A stretch of 64,000 nucleotides of DNA from Flavobacterium sp. (GCF_027482425.1 NZ_JAIXWA010000072.1:1-64000), one strand, 5' to 3'; shown: positions 24,567-34,261, numbered from the stretch's first letter. Program-made: numbers and translations. Notes: generated by a model not told the origin, from the sequence alone.

Positions 24567-26723
24567 ATGAAATTAAAATGCATTGGCTGGTTGCTGTTAT
24601 GCTGCACCGCCTTAAGTTGGGGACAAACCGCTGACGAAGTTCGTCAAATGATGTGGGGTCCTGAAGACAAATACCAAAAAGCGACAACTTTTCCTGAGAA
24701 ATGGAACAATGAATCGGCGGTCATTTTGTACAAAAATGAAGTATACGATTACCATAAATTTGGAACCAATGTTACGTATACCCGTTCCATTCGTAAACGG
24801 ATCAAACTGTTGGATGCTGCTGCGGTGAAGGAGTTTTCGGAATTCTCGTATAGCACCAAATTTTATTCCAACAAAGCAATGGGGTCCTTTTGGCGCAGAG
24901 GATCAAATTTTATTGGCGTTCGCGTAATCAAACCCGATGGAAAAGCGTTGGAAATCGATGCCGATAAAGAAGCCAAAGAGGTCAATAATGAGAAAAAATT
25001 GGCCATCCCTAACTTGGAAATCGGCGATATTATTGATTTTTATTTTTACTCCGTAGAACCGTTTAAATCGGTGTATGACTATACCTTTGAAGCGGTGGAA
25101 ACCCCTTTGGGCGACGTTTATCCTACTGTAGATTTGAAAATCACATTACGCACCGAAAACGACTTTTTTGTCAACTTCAACACCTATAATGGGGCCCCCG
25201 ATTTAAAAGAAATACCCACCGGGAAAAGCAATGATCGGTTGTATGAATTAACCGCTAGTGACTTGGCCAAAAACGAATTTCCACGCTGGTTTTACCCGTT
25301 AAACGAACTCCCTTGTTACAAATTTCAGGTGATTTTTGCACGCTCAGGAAAATTTGAACGGTTGTCAGATGGCTTTCTATCGGAAAAAGAAAGTATAATT
25401 AAAAAGACCGTCGCTAAAGAAGATATCTTTAATTATTATAATGAAAAGTTCTATCCTGAGGGCGATATGGGGCCCATCAATAAATTCTTAAAAGAAAAGA
25501 ATTTTTCCTCTGATGAAGAAAAAATACGAGCGGTGTATTACTTCTGCAGGCATGAATTTTTTACCCGATATTTTGAAGGATTCGCCGTCAACGATGCCAA
25601 TATCATGTACCCTTGGGGCTTGTATAGTAATGTAATTTTCTTTCGCAATGAGGTTCCTTTCGTAAATTACTTCATGCAGTTTTTGAAACGACAAGAAATC
25701 AGTTTCGACATTATCATTGCCACTCCGCGCTACAACGGATCCATCGACGACTTACTGATTCAAGAAAACGTGCGCAAACTGATTCGCGTAAACACCAAAA
25801 CCCCCTTGTATTTGGAGTATTTTAATCCCTATACCGGTGCCGATCAGATTAGTTACACGATTGAAAATTCGAAAGCCTATGTTTTGGAAATTGTAAAAGG
25901 CAAACGAGTAACGGATGCTTCCACTGTTACTTTGCCCTCTAGTACGTACAAAGACAACCTTTCCAAAATCAAAACGCAAGTATCGTTGGTGGATTTCAAC
26001 GGGTATAAAGTTACACGTGATGCCTCATATTATGGACATTTGAAAGAATCGGAACAAGAAGACAAACTGCGTTTTTACGACTTTGTATATGAAGATTACG
26101 AAAAATACGGGACACCGAAACTCATGGAATTGGTGCGCAACAATCGCCAACGAACCCAGTACACCAAAGAATTGGAATCGCTCATTTTGAAAATGAAGGA
26201 AAAGCAAAAGGAAACCTTTGAAGCCAACGTAGAAGGCGAATACGATGTAAAAGTCGACGATTATGCATTTACGATAAAAAATACTGGGCGTTTTGGCAAA
26301 GACAATGCCTTGGAATTAAACGAAACCTTTACCATCAATGCCAATTATGTCAAAAAAGCGGGGGACAAATACTTATTAGAATTGGGGCGTTTTCTCACGT
26401 CTCAGATAGAAATTGACAAAAAAGAAATCGAGCGTAAAAACAATATTTACATGGGATTCCCACGCGCGTTTGAAAACGAAATTGTATTCACAATTCCTGA
26501 GGGATTCAGCGTTTCGGGCTTGGACAAGTTGAATAAAAAAGTAGAAAACGAAACCGGCGGATTTACTTCTACTGCCGAAGTTCAAGGCAATCAATTGGTG
26601 ATTAAAACCTTGAAATACTACAAAAATTACTACGAACCCAACACCAACTGGAACAAAATGATTCAGTTTTTGGACGCCGCTTACCAGTTTACCCAAGAAA
26701 AGGTATTGCTGAAAAAGAACTAA
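24567..26723 (+). CDS. Exported DUF3857-type paralogue lacking the catalytic cysteine
   Basis: 718 residues with signal peptide MKLKCIGWLLLCCTALSWG. It has the same plan as the upstream protein: DUF3857-like beta domain (RSIRKRIKLLDAAAVKEF, IPNLEIGDIIDFYFY), a transglutaminase-like helical core and a C-terminal beta domain. In the core, the place of the GDCKG motif is taken by RNEVPFVNYFMQFLK with no cysteine, and no His-Asp pair lines up. So it is probably non-catalytic, perhaps a partner or inhibitor of the active paralogue. The two genes are seven bases apart and end in a shared terminator. Confidence 0.8.
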   Translation: MKLKCIGWLLLCCTALSWGQTADEVRQMMWGPEDKYQKATTFPEKWNNESAVILYKNEVYDYHKFGTNVTYTRSIRKRIKLLDAAAVKEFSEFSYSTKFYSNKAMGSFWRRGSNFIGVRVIKPDGKALEIDADKEAKEVNNEKKLAIPNLEIGDIIDFYFYSVEPFKSVYDYTFEAVETPLGDVYPTVDLKITLRTENDFFVNFNTYNGAPDLKEIPTGKSNDRLYELTASDLAKNEFPRWFYPLNELPCYKFQVIFARSGKFERLSDGFLSEKESIIKKTVAKEDIFNYYNEKFYPEGDMGPINKFLKEKNFSSDEEKIRAVYYFCRHEFFTRYFEGFAVNDANIMYPWGLYSNVIFFRNEVPFVNYFMQFLKRQEISFDIIIATPRYNGSIDDLLIQENVRKLIRVNTKTPLYLEYFNPYTGADQISYTIENSKAYVLEIVKGKRVTDASTVTLPSSTYKDNLSKIKTQVSLVDFNGYKVTRDASYYGHLKESEQEDKLRFYDFVYEDYEKYGTPKLMELVRNNRQRTQYTKELESLILKMKEKQKETFEANVEGEYDVKVDDYAFTIKNTGRFGKDNALELNETFTINANYVKKAGDKYLLELGRFLTSQIEIDKKEIERKNNIYMGFPRAFENEIVFTIPEGFSVSGLDKLNKKVENETGGFTSTAEVQGNQLVIKTLKYYKNYYEPNTNWNKMIQFLDAAYQFTQEKVLLKKN

Positions 26724-26726
26724 TAG

Positions 26727-26752
26727 AAAGCGCTCTTCGGGGCGCTTTTTTT
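26727..26752 (+). terminator. Intrinsic terminator of the DUF3857 pair
   Basis: AAAGCGC and GCGCTTT around an 8-base loop, continuing into a T-run, four bases after the stop. Confidence 0.9.
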
Positions 26753-26753
26753 A

Positions 26754-26880
26754 TACGGCAGCAAGAACATTGTGCCCCGATACACGCGCGGTCCCGTCAT
26801 CCATTACAATCTGCTCCGCTGCGCTCCACAGGATTTCCACTCCTACCGGGGCTGTATCGAAACCGTTGTTTTCCAATAGG
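26754..26880 (-). repeat. GC-rich intergenic repeat, copy B (degenerate)
   Basis: On the minus strand: GGTAGGAGTGGAAATCCTG, a GCGCAGCGGAGCAG stretch, then CAGATTGTAATGGATGACGG, and GGGGCACAATG near the end. It fills most of the gap between two convergent genes and resembles copies A and C in core and order, with more changes. Confidence 0.5.
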
Positions 26881-26924
26881 GGTAAAATCGTTAGTTGCAA
26901 TAAGCGCTTTTTCAGAGCTGCTAT

Positions 26925-28175
26925 CTATCGTTTTAACCACGGCGAGGGATTGACATAACTCGCGTTTTGAGAAATCATAAACCGCAATACTGCTTTCCCA
27001 TCGGAGTCGGTTTTTACACGTCCCAACGATTGCTTGGCACTCACATTCTCGCCTTCAGTAACCGATACCGAACTCAAGTTGTGGTAGATGGTAAAATAAT
27101 CCCCGTGCTTAATCAACACTGCAAATTTGTTTCCAATCTTCTGTATTTGCGCTACTTCACCTTTGAAAACAGCACGTACATTGGCGTTGGCATCGGTAGT
27201 AATATCAATACCACTGTTATGCACCACAAGCGATTTGTACACGGGATGCGGTTGGTCTCCAAACCCGAGGCTAATCACCCCACGCTCGACAGGCCATGGT
27301 AAACTTCCGCGGTTGGCTTTGAAATTATCGGAAATGATTTTTCCTTCGGGCGTCAACACGATTTTGGTTGAAGACTCGATTTTTTTGGTTTCAGCAGCGG
27401 TAGTTGTTTTCGGATTGGCTTTGGCTTTGGCGGCCGCGGCTTTCCGGTTGGATTCAGCGATGGCTTCCCGAATCAATTTTTGAATTTGAGCGTCAATTTT
27501 GCGCGACTCTTGTTCTTTTTTACGAATCTCGGCGGCTAATTGTTTTTTATTCTTTTTGAGACTATTGGCTAATTTCTCTTGCTCTTGGCGTTCTTTTTCT
27601 AAATCTTCGCGCTGTTTTTGTTGCTCGGCCAACAAGACTTCTTTTTCCTCTTTTTGTTTGTTGAGTTCGGTATAATGGTTGGCCAATTTATCGGTTTTAT
27701 CCTTGATTTCTTGCCCTTGCATTTTGCGATAACCTGCATATTGTTTCATATACTGCAAGCGTTTGTAGGCCTGAGTAAAGTTTTCTGACGACAATAAAAA
27801 CATGGCGCGGCTATGCTGGGAGCGGCTTTTATACGATTTGAGAATCATCTCGGCATAGTCCTTTTTAAGAATGTCCAAATCCTTTTTCAAGCGATTGATT
27901 TCGAGTTGATTCAGGTAAATATTGTCGTTGAGAATTTTGGTCTGCTTGGTGGTGGTGTTAATCAACTTTTCTTTCAACCCAATCTTTTCCTTTTGGATAT
28001 CCAACAACTTGGTCACCGACTTTTCTTTGGAACGCACTTCTTGCAACAGGCGTTCTTTTTCGATGATTTCCTGTTGCAACTTGGCTTTGCGCTGTTCCAA
28101 CTCTTCTTGGGTGAGCTGGGCTGAGGCCAAAACCGTGCATAACAATGCGATAAGAGTACTAAACTTTTGCGACAT
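26925..28175 (-). CDS. EnvC-like murein hydrolase activator with degenerate M23 domain
   Basis: 416 residues from the ATG at 28175, giving signal peptide MSQKFSTLIALLCTVLASA; an ATG 18 bases upstream overlaps the preceding gene. A coiled coil fills about 20-250. A C-terminal LytM/M23 domain follows (VERGVISLGFGDQPHPVYKS, ADANVRAVFKGEVAQ). The zinc site looks broken: NSGIDI stands where active enzymes have HTGVDI, and YHNLSSV where they have YAHLS. EnvC and NlpD in E. coli are inactive in the same way and switch on amidases, so an activator role in septal wall splitting is likely. Last gene of a six-gene minus operon. Confidence 0.85.
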   Translation of the reverse strand: MSQKFSTLIALLCTVLASAQLTQEELEQRKAKLQQEIIEKERLLQEVRSKEKSVTKLLDIQKEKIGLKEKLINTTTKQTKILNDNIYLNQLEINRLKKDLDILKKDYAEMILKSYKSRSQHSRAMFLLSSENFTQAYKRLQYMKQYAGYRKMQGQEIKDKTDKLANHYTELNKQKEEKEVLLAEQQKQREDLEKERQEQEKLANSLKKNKKQLAAEIRKKEQESRKIDAQIQKLIREAIAESNRKAAAAKAKANPKTTTAAETKKIESSTKIVLTPEGKIISDNFKANRGSLPWPVERGVISLGFGDQPHPVYKSLVVHNSGIDITTDANANVRAVFKGEVAQIQKIGNKFAVLIKHGDYFTIYHNLSSVSVTEGENVSAKQSLGRVKTDSDGKAVLRFMISQNASYVNPSPWLKR

Positions 28176-28179
28176 GGGC

Positions 28180-28980
28180 TTACTTCTTTTCAATTTCTAT
28201 ACGTTCAAATCCTTCGGGTACTTGATACGGAAACGTGAGCTCCTCGTTGAAGTTGACGTTTTTATATTCTACATCAATAATGGTTTTTTGCTCTTGCAAA
28301 CGGGCTTCTAACAGCATTTGTAAGGGTAAATACTTTTCGTTTGTTTTGCTGTAATCGGGATAGGTTACTTGTAAGGCACGATCCAATTGAGGCTGGTTGA
28401 TTTCTTGCTTTTTGATCAAATAATTATCACCTTCTAAATAGAAAGATTTGTCGATACCTTCGGTTTCAAGCGCTTGTAAACGGTACCATTTATCGGCGAT
28501 GGAAACCTTGTATTTGCCTTTAGAAAAATCATCGATGGATTTGCCTAAAAACAGACTTTGAATCTTGAAAAAGTCCAAATCAGTACCCAGCCAACGGCTT
28601 AGCGAAGAATAATCACCTTCAAAATATTTATTGCCAATTTTGTCGTAATAACGCACCGATTCGGGAGTAATCAAGGCTTTGGCCATAGTAATCCCGAGCA
28701 CACGAATGATAACCATGATTTTTTCATTCTTTTTCATCCGAATTTCTGCCATCACATTTTGGGAAAGATTGGGATCTTCAAACTTGGCGGAGGCTTTGAT
28801 GTTTAACGTAGTAAAATCAAGAGCGTTGACATTGTACTTATCAATGATTTGAATCGCAGGAATCTCATTGGTCACCGCAGCACTTTCGGCAATAGCTACT
28901 GCTTTGGATTTACAGGAAGTCAATCCGAGTAACAAACTCACTGTGAGAAGATAAAAAGGATATATAATCGTACGTTGCAT
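28180..28980 (-). CDS. DUF4292 lipoprotein
   Basis: 266 residues. Lipoprotein signal with lipobox LTSC (cysteine about 23) then KSKAV. The body is mostly beta strands (LNIKASAKFEDPNLSQNV, KYKVSIADKWYRLQAL) of the LolB/LppX-like half-barrel type assigned to DUF4292 in Bacteroidota. Such folds bind lipids or lipoproteins in the periplasm; the actual ligand here is unknown. It overlaps the upstream TPR gene by one base (TAATG) and precedes the EnvC-like gene by four, a conserved-looking envelope operon. Confidence 0.82.
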   Translation of the reverse strand: MQRTIIYPFYLLTVSLLLGLTSCKSKAVAIAESAAVTNEIPAIQIIDKYNVNALDFTTLNIKASAKFEDPNLSQNVMAEIRMKKNEKIMVIIRVLGITMAKALITPESVRYYDKIGNKYFEGDYSSLSRWLGTDLDFFKIQSLFLGKSIDDFSKGKYKVSIADKWYRLQALETEGIDKSFYLEGDNYLIKKQEINQPQLDRALQVTYPDYSKTNEKYLPLQMLLEARLQEQKTIIDVEYKNVNFNEELTFPYQVPEGFERIEIEKK

Positions 28981-30326
28981 TAGCGTTTTTTGGTTTTTTC
29001 TAAAAGCTGATTGGCTTTTTCAAAGTATTCATTTTTCTTTTTCGTGTCGCCCAAACCGGCACAAGCCTCCCCCAATTGTAGCGTAAAATTGATTTCCAAA
29101 ACCACATCATCTACAATAAAATCGAGTCCCGCTTCAAGTATTTCTTTTGCTTTTTTAAATTGTTGTTGCTGATTGAGTGCCAATCCACGAAAATAGTACA
29201 ACTGTGGTTGGGTTGGAAAAAGCTCTAATTGTTCTTGTGAAAAACGCCCCACTTGATCAAACTGCAAATGGTCGGTATACGCTTGTAGTAAAAGTAAAAT
29301 ACCTTCCATATCGTCTTGATGAGAGCGATGATGCATTTCGTAGTACTTAATGGCTTTGGGCGCGTTTTTCTTCGTTTGATAAAACTTTCCAATTTCTTTG
29401 GCCACAAAGATGGTTTTGTCGTCATCAAAAAAAGCGATGGCACGATCAAGGGCATTTTCGTAGTTGGGATTATTTTTGGTGAAAATCAAAAACTCATTAA
29501 GGATACGATGTTTGATTTTTTTATCAATTTTTTCCGAAGCCAAAACGATATTCATCGATTTCACCGCTTTGTCGCCTTCATTGGCATTCAAATGGTATTT
29601 AAACAAGCTCACTTGAGCCCACTCAGAAGTGGGAATTTCCTTCTCCAATTGACGGGCTACCTCAAGTGCTTTTTCCTCCTGGTTGCTTTGAGAATAGAGG
29701 TAAATCAAAGCGATGTAGTTGGCTTCATCTTTCGGGAATTTTTTTATTTTTTCAACCAAGTCATTCTTCTCTGGACCTTGAAATTTAGCGTCTTGAAGAA
29801 TTTGTGCTTTATACAACTCGCGTTTCTCCGATTTCCCAACCGTTGCATTTAAGGTGTTGATCAAGTCCAAGGCTTTGTCGTATTGTTGCGTTAACATATA
29901 CAGTGAACACAAGTCTTCACGGTAATCGGCTTTAAATTCGATCAGTTTTTCTACGATGCCAATAGCCCGATTATAGTCTTTGGTATCGTAGCAAATATCA
30001 TACATTCCCGCCCAAGCCCAACGATTATTGGAATCCATTTCGGTGACTTTTTTGAACATATCAAAAGCCTCCGGATAGCGTTTCATGAAATACAGGTTTT
30101 TCCCTTTTTCAAAATACACTACGGCATTGTTGGGTTGAATTTTTTCACATTGATTCAACGCTTCGATGGCCTTGTCGTAATTTTCTATTCCTTTTTGTGT
30201 CAACGCTTCATAATAATGGTTTTGAAACGCATCGGGAGCCAACGCCGTATCCTCAGGCTCTTGTGCCCAAAGCGTGCTGGAAATCAAGAGTGTCCAAAAA
30301 CCACTATAAAGAATTCGTTGTATCAT
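28980..30326 (-). CDS. Periplasmic TPR-repeat protein
   Basis: 448 residues with a cleavable signal peptide (MIQRILYSGFWTLLISSTLWA). About ten tetratricopeptide repeats follow (for example NYDKAIEALNQCEKIQPNN, AVVYFEKGKNLYFMKRYPEA, WAWAGMYDICYDTKDYNRA), forming a helical scaffold. No catalytic motif. It is likely a protein-protein adaptor for the neighbouring envelope proteins (DUF4292 lipoprotein, EnvC-like activator). The stop overlaps the DUF4292 ATG by one base and the start lies three bases after the nucleotidyltransferase. Confidence 0.87.
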   Translation of the reverse strand: MIQRILYSGFWTLLISSTLWAQEPEDTALAPDAFQNHYYEALTQKGIENYDKAIEALNQCEKIQPNNAVVYFEKGKNLYFMKRYPEAFDMFKKVTEMDSNNRWAWAGMYDICYDTKDYNRAIGIVEKLIEFKADYREDLCSLYMLTQQYDKALDLINTLNATVGKSEKRELYKAQILQDAKFQGPEKNDLVEKIKKFPKDEANYIALIYLYSQSNQEEKALEVARQLEKEIPTSEWAQVSLFKYHLNANEGDKAVKSMNIVLASEKIDKKIKHRILNEFLIFTKNNPNYENALDRAIAFFDDDKTIFVAKEIGKFYQTKKNAPKAIKYYEMHHRSHQDDMEGILLLLQAYTDHLQFDQVGRFSQEQLELFPTQPQLYYFRGLALNQQQQFKKAKEILEAGLDFIVDDVVLEINFTLQLGEACAGLGDTKKKNEYFEKANQLLEKTKKR

Positions 30327-30329
30327 ATT

Positions 30330-31343
30330 TTATTCTAAAACGGAATAGTCGCCGATGCTAATACTAGTGAAATTTCCATCAAATGAGGCATGATTACCAA
30401 TCATCGCATTGTCTAATTGCGCGTTTTTGATGTGCGCATGGGTTTGCACCAAACTGTTTTTAATCGTACTGTTAACCACGTGAGTTCCTTTGCCTAGAGA
30501 GACATTGGGTCCTACAGTGGCGTTTACCAAAATCACATCCTCAGCAATATGACAGGGAGGAATAATGGTACTGTTTTCCAATTTTACATTGGCCGCCACC
30601 AAAGCTTCTACCCCATCTTGATGCAAAAAGTTTAGCATTCGAGAATTAGTTTCCACAGTCACATTTTTATTCCCGCAATCCATCCACTCGTCTACTTTGC
30701 CTGGAACAAATTTCATGCCTTTCTGCTTCATGTTTTCCAACGCATCGGTCAATTGGTATTCACCGCCTTTTACAACGTTGTTATCGAGCAGGTATTGCAA
30801 TTCCGAACGTAAAGTTTCCCCCGACTGAAAATAATAAATCCCAATAATGGCCAAATCGGATACAAATTCTTTGGGTTTTTCAACAAAATCGACAATTTGG
30901 TTTTGATCGTTTAATTGCACGACTCCGAAGGCACTTGGATCGTCCACTTGTTTAACCCAAATCACCGCATCGGCCGAAGTATCTAAGGAGAAATCAGCGC
31001 GAAATAGGGTATCGGCATAGGCCACAACGATCGGACCCGTCATGCTTTCTTTGGCGCATAAAATCGCATGCGCAGTTCCTAACGCTTCATTTTGATAACA
31101 AATAGTCCCGCGTGCGCCTAATTTTTGGGCAATGGCGACCAAATCTTCCTCTACTTTTTTTCCAAAATCTTTATGGATGATAAAGGCAATTTCGTCAATT
31201 TTTTGGTTGATGACTTGTGCAATATCCTCTACCAATCGGTGCACGATGGGTTTTCCAGCAATAGGAATTAAGGGTTTTGGTACGGTAAGCGTATGAGGTC
31301 GAAGGCGTGATCCGCGTCCGGCCATAGGGACGATAATCTTCAT
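30330..31343 (-). CDS. Sugar-1-phosphate nucleotidyltransferase with left-handed beta-helix tail
   Basis: 337 residues. N-terminal nucleotidyltransferase domain with signature MKIIVPMAGRGSRLRPHTL and the PKPLIPIAGKPIV metal/NTP loop; sugar-pocket segments NEALGTAHAI and VEKPKEFVSDLAIIGIYYF. The C-terminal about 75 residues show hexapeptide-like repeats (STIIPPCHIAEDVILVNATV). The fold resembles glucose-1-phosphate thymidylyl- or uridylyltransferases, or GlmU without its full acetyltransferase part; the sugar and nucleotide are not decidable. It provides an activated sugar for envelope synthesis, fitting its place between dut and a TPR protein in the flippase operon. Confidence 0.87.
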   Translation of the reverse strand: MKIIVPMAGRGSRLRPHTLTVPKPLIPIAGKPIVHRLVEDIAQVINQKIDEIAFIIHKDFGKKVEEDLVAIAQKLGARGTICYQNEALGTAHAILCAKESMTGPIVVAYADTLFRADFSLDTSADAVIWVKQVDDPSAFGVVQLNDQNQIVDFVEKPKEFVSDLAIIGIYYFQSGETLRSELQYLLDNNVVKGGEYQLTDALENMKQKGMKFVPGKVDEWMDCGNKNVTVETNSRMLNFLHQDGVEALVAANVKLENSTIIPPCHIAEDVILVNATVGPNVSLGKGTHVVNSTIKNSLVQTHAHIKNAQLDNAMIGNHASFDGNFTSISIGDYSVLE

Positions 31344-31410
31344 GGTTGTTTTTTGTTTTTAGGGTTCCAATCTGAAAAAAATTCGATTAGAAGAGTGTTA
31401 TACTATTTTT

Positions 31411-31845
31411 TTATTTGACTCCAGTGCTTCCAAATCCGCCCGCACCCCGGGAAGTTTCCGACAATGCGTCGACCTCAATCCATTCGGCACGTTCGTGTTT
31501 GGCAATGATCAATTGGGCAATACGTTCACCGTTTTCTACCACAAAAGGTTCTTGGGATAAATTTACTAAAATGACCCCAATTTCCCCCCGGTAATCGGCA
31601 TCGACGGTGCCTGGCGAATTCAGTACGGTAATCCCTTTTTTGGCGGCCAAACCACTTCGGGGACGCACTTGCGCTTCGTACCCAATGGGCAACTCAATAA
31701 ATAATCCTGTTTTGATGATGGCACGACCTAACGGCTGAAGCATAATGGGTTCGGACAATTGCGCCCGTAAATCCATCCCAGCAGAGGCCAAGGTTTCATA
31801 CGCGGGTAATTCGTGCTCAGAGGTGTTGATAATTTTAATTTGCAT
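31411..31845 (-). CDS. dut: dUTP diphosphatase
   Basis: 144 residues, the normal length of a homotrimeric dUTPase, which converts dUTP to dUMP and pyrophosphate and keeps uracil out of DNA. All five motifs are visible: [39 protein letters not shown] and the C-terminal arm [10 protein letters not shown]. It follows the flippase gene by six bases on the same strand. Gene neighbours are envelope genes, so the operon seems held together by growth-rate rather than pathway logic. Confidence 0.97.
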   Translation of the reverse strand: MQIKIINTSEHELPAYETLASAGMDLRAQLSEPIMLQPLGRAIIKTGLFIELPIGYEAQVRPRSGLAAKKGITVLNSPGTVDADYRGEIGVILVNLSQEPFVVENGERIAQLIIAKHERAEWIEVDALSETSRGAGGFGSTGVK

Positions 31846-31851
31846 AGCTTG

Positions 31852-33312
31852 TTATTTACGGCGAAGAATACGCGAAAGCGTCTCTTTTTCACTTTTATAA
31901 ATAAAGGACAAAAATACGAGTAATAAAAGTACTTTAAGGGGATAGTTATCACGAATATAATCCACATAAAATGCCAAAATAGAAAACCCGATTGAAAGTC
32001 CGAGGTAACTGAATATTCGATTAAAATCATACGGAATGGGGTACTTCTTTTTTCCCAACTGATAGGAGATAATCATCATGCTTCCATAGGCTGCGATAGT
32101 CGCTAAAGCCGATCCGTAATAGCTGTATTTTGGAATCAACAAATAATTCAGCGCCAACGTTACTAAAGCCCCAACAAAAGAGATATAAGCTCCGAATAAG
32201 GTTTTATCAATTAATTTATACCATACCGATAAATTGGTGTAAATGCCCAAAAAGAAATTAGCAAACACTATTAACGGAACCACCTTAATCGCATCCCAAT
32301 AGGCGGCATTGGGCACCAACGGTTGTTTGAGCAAATCAATAAATGCTATGACCGCTAACGAAATAAAAGAACCGAAAATCACAAAATACTTAGTGATGGT
32401 GGCATAGGTTTGTGGTGCATTTTCATTCCCAGCATGGGAGAAAAAGAAGGGTTCGATACCCAACGAATAGGCCGTTCGAAACAACACCATAAACATCCCG
32501 ATTTTGTAACAAGCAGAATAGGCCCCGATATCGGCTAAGGGAACGTGAAACCAATCCAATAAAATTTTATCAAAATGTTCGTTGATGGCAAAGGCTACAC
32601 CCGCAAAAAGAATAGGATAGCCATAGCGCATCATTTGTTTCCAAAGCGCAAAATCAAATTGCCAACGGATTTGCGTATAATTGGGAATTAACACCAAAAA
32701 AGTCGCCAAACTTGCCATTAAATTGGCGATAAAAATATATCCAATTTGAAAGTTGGGGTAGTAAAGTGTGGCTAAAAAACCGCTTGGATCACTCTTAGCC
32801 CATTGGGGAAGAAAGGCTAAAAAGAAAACGCTTAAAAGTATTTGAAGACTAACATTTCCAATTTTTATGACTGCATATTGCATGGGTTTGCGTTCGGCAC
32901 GAAGTTTTGAAAAGGGAATAATCGCCAAGGCATCAAAAGCTACAATCCAAAGCGCATAGGTAATGTATTCGACGGCAAAACCAGTGGCATGGGCGAGTGT
33001 ATTTCGAAACAACAACGCAAGAACTAGAAACCCTAGCGTAGACCAAAACAGCGAAATGGTACTGGTGGATATGACCTTGTTTTTATCGGTTTCTTTGTTG
33101 AAAAAACGGAAAAAAGCCGTCTCCATGCCATAGGAAAGAAACACGTTACAAAAAACGAGGTAGGAAAAAAGTACCGAAACAATGCCCATCTGACTTTTAT
33201 CCTCTAGATAATAGATATAAAGTGGATTAAGTAAAAAACTGATAATCCGTGGCAAGACGGTAGCTAGACCATAGATTAAGGTTTGTTTAAAGAGGTTCTT
33301 GTACAGACTCAA
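31852..33312 (-). CDS. Polysaccharide flippase (MATE/MOP superfamily), TTG start
   Basis: About 486 residues with 12 to 14 predicted transmembrane helices; it moves lipid-linked oligosaccharides across the inner membrane. The N terminus LYKNLFKQTLIYGLATVLPRIISF and ETAFFRFF segment are typical of the Wzx/oligosaccharide flippase group. The frame is open to 33372, but that upstream part lies inside the atpG terminator, so TTG at 33312 (before SLYKNLF) is preferred. It heads the dut-nucleotidyltransferase-TPR-DUF4292-EnvC-like operon. Whether it serves lipid II or another glycan is unknown; a separate Wzx is in the polysaccharide locus. Confidence 0.87.
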   Translation of the reverse strand: MSLYKNLFKQTLIYGLATVLPRIISFLLNPLYIYYLEDKSQMGIVSVLFSYLVFCNVFLSYGMETAFFRFFNKETDKNKVISTSTISLFWSTLGFLVLALLFRNTLAHATGFAVEYITYALWIVAFDALAIIPFSKLRAERKPMQYAVIKIGNVSLQILLSVFFLAFLPQWAKSDPSGFLATLYYPNFQIGYIFIANLMASLATFLVLIPNYTQIRWQFDFALWKQMMRYGYPILFAGVAFAINEHFDKILLDWFHVPLADIGAYSACYKIGMFMVLFRTAYSLGIEPFFFSHAGNENAPQTYATITKYFVIFGSFISLAVIAFIDLLKQPLVPNAAYWDAIKVVPLIVFANFFLGIYTNLSVWYKLIDKTLFGAYISFVGALVTLALNYLLIPKYSYYGSALATIAAYGSMMIISYQLGKKKYPIPYDFNRIFSYLGLSIGFSILAFYVDYIRDNYPLKVLLLLVFLSFIYKSEKETLSRILRRK

Positions 33313-33352
33313 GGATTGGGAATTTTTAACAAAAATAACGATAAAATAAATG

Positions 33353-33388
33353 CAAAAAAAAAGAGCCGACAAAGCCGACTCTTTTTTA
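33353..33388 (-). terminator. Terminator of the ATP synthase operon
   Basis: On the minus strand GAGTCGGC and GTCGGCTC pair (two G-U pairs) around TTT, preceded by A and followed by a T-run. The wobble pairs work only on the minus transcript, so it ends the atp operon just after atpG. Confidence 0.88.
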
Positions 33389-33403
33389 TATCGTTACGAA
33401 TTA

Positions 33404-34261
33404 TTAACCTTTAAGTGCTTCTGCTCCACCTACAATCTCAAGGATTTCGTTGGTAATCGCTGCCTGACGGGCTTTGTTATACGTTAATTTCAATTGATTA
33501 CGCAATTCCGTGGCGTTGTCGGTAGCTTTATGCATCGCTGTCATACGCGCACCGTGTTCAGCAGCAAACGAATCGCGAATCGCTTTGTACAACTGTGTTT
33601 TCAATGATTTTGGAATCAACGTCAACACGATTTCTTCTTTGGTCGGCTCAAAAATATAGTCTGCGCTACTTGTTTGTGCTGAAGTTCCTGAGGCCAAAGG
33701 AAGGAATTGCTCTGTTTTGATGATTTGAGTGGCTGCATTTTTAAACTGATTGTAAACCAATTCAATTTTATCAAATTCGCCTGCTGCAAATTTATCCATT
33801 AAATCTTGTGCAATGGAAGCGGCATTTTCAAAGGTGAGTTGATCAAAAATAGCCGTGTTTTCACCCGCAAGCGTATTGGTCTTACGGAAAGCATCACCTG
33901 ATTTTTTTCCGATGGTATAGATCGTTACTTCTTTACCTTTGTAGCTTTCTTCCAACGCACGAACTTGTTTGATTACGTTGGCGTTGAACGCACCACATAA
34001 TCCACGATTGGAAGTAATGGCTACAATCAATACCTTTTTTACTTCCCGTTGTTCGGTAAAGCTTCCGCCTAAATCTCCTTCAATGGTAGCGCTAAGGTTT
34101 TGAAGTAATTCCGTTAACTTCTCGGCATAAGGACGCATGGCTGTAATAGCATCTTGCGCTTTTTTTAACTTGGCAGCAGAAACCATTTTCATCGCCGATG
34201 TAATTTGCATCGTGGATTGTACCGAGGTGATTCTACTGCGAATTTCCTTTAAGTTTGCCAT
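33404..34261 (-). CDS. atpG: ATP synthase F1 subunit gamma
   Basis: 285 residues, the rotating central stalk of F1. N terminus MANLKEIRSRITSVQSTMQITSAMKMVSAAKLKKAQ and C terminus with ELRNQLKLTYNKARQAAITNEILEIVGG (each only part of a longer helix) are diagnostic; both helices form the coiled-coil shaft. Motif pieces: ITSAMKMVSAAKL, RQAAITNEI. It is last in atpBEFHAG; a 72-base gap containing a strong hairpin separates it from atpA, and an intrinsic terminator follows. Confidence 0.97.
   Translation of the reverse strand: MANLKEIRSRITSVQSTMQITSAMKMVSAAKLKKAQDAITAMRPYAEKLTELLQNLSATIEGDLGGSFTEQREVKKVLIVAITSNRGLCGAFNANVIKQVRALEESYKGKEVTIYTIGKKSGDAFRKTNTLAGENTAIFDQLTFENAASIAQDLMDKFAAGEFDKIELVYNQFKNAATQIIKTEQFLPLASGTSAQTSSADYIFEPTKEEIVLTLIPKSLKTQLYKAIRDSFAAEHGARMTAMHKATDNATELRNQLKLTYNKARQAAITNEILEIVGGAEALKG

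Noticed and set aside
33313-33372. Upstream extension of the flippase reading frame
   Set aside because: This stretch contains the atp terminator and no conserved residues; it begins with TTG inside the hairpin.
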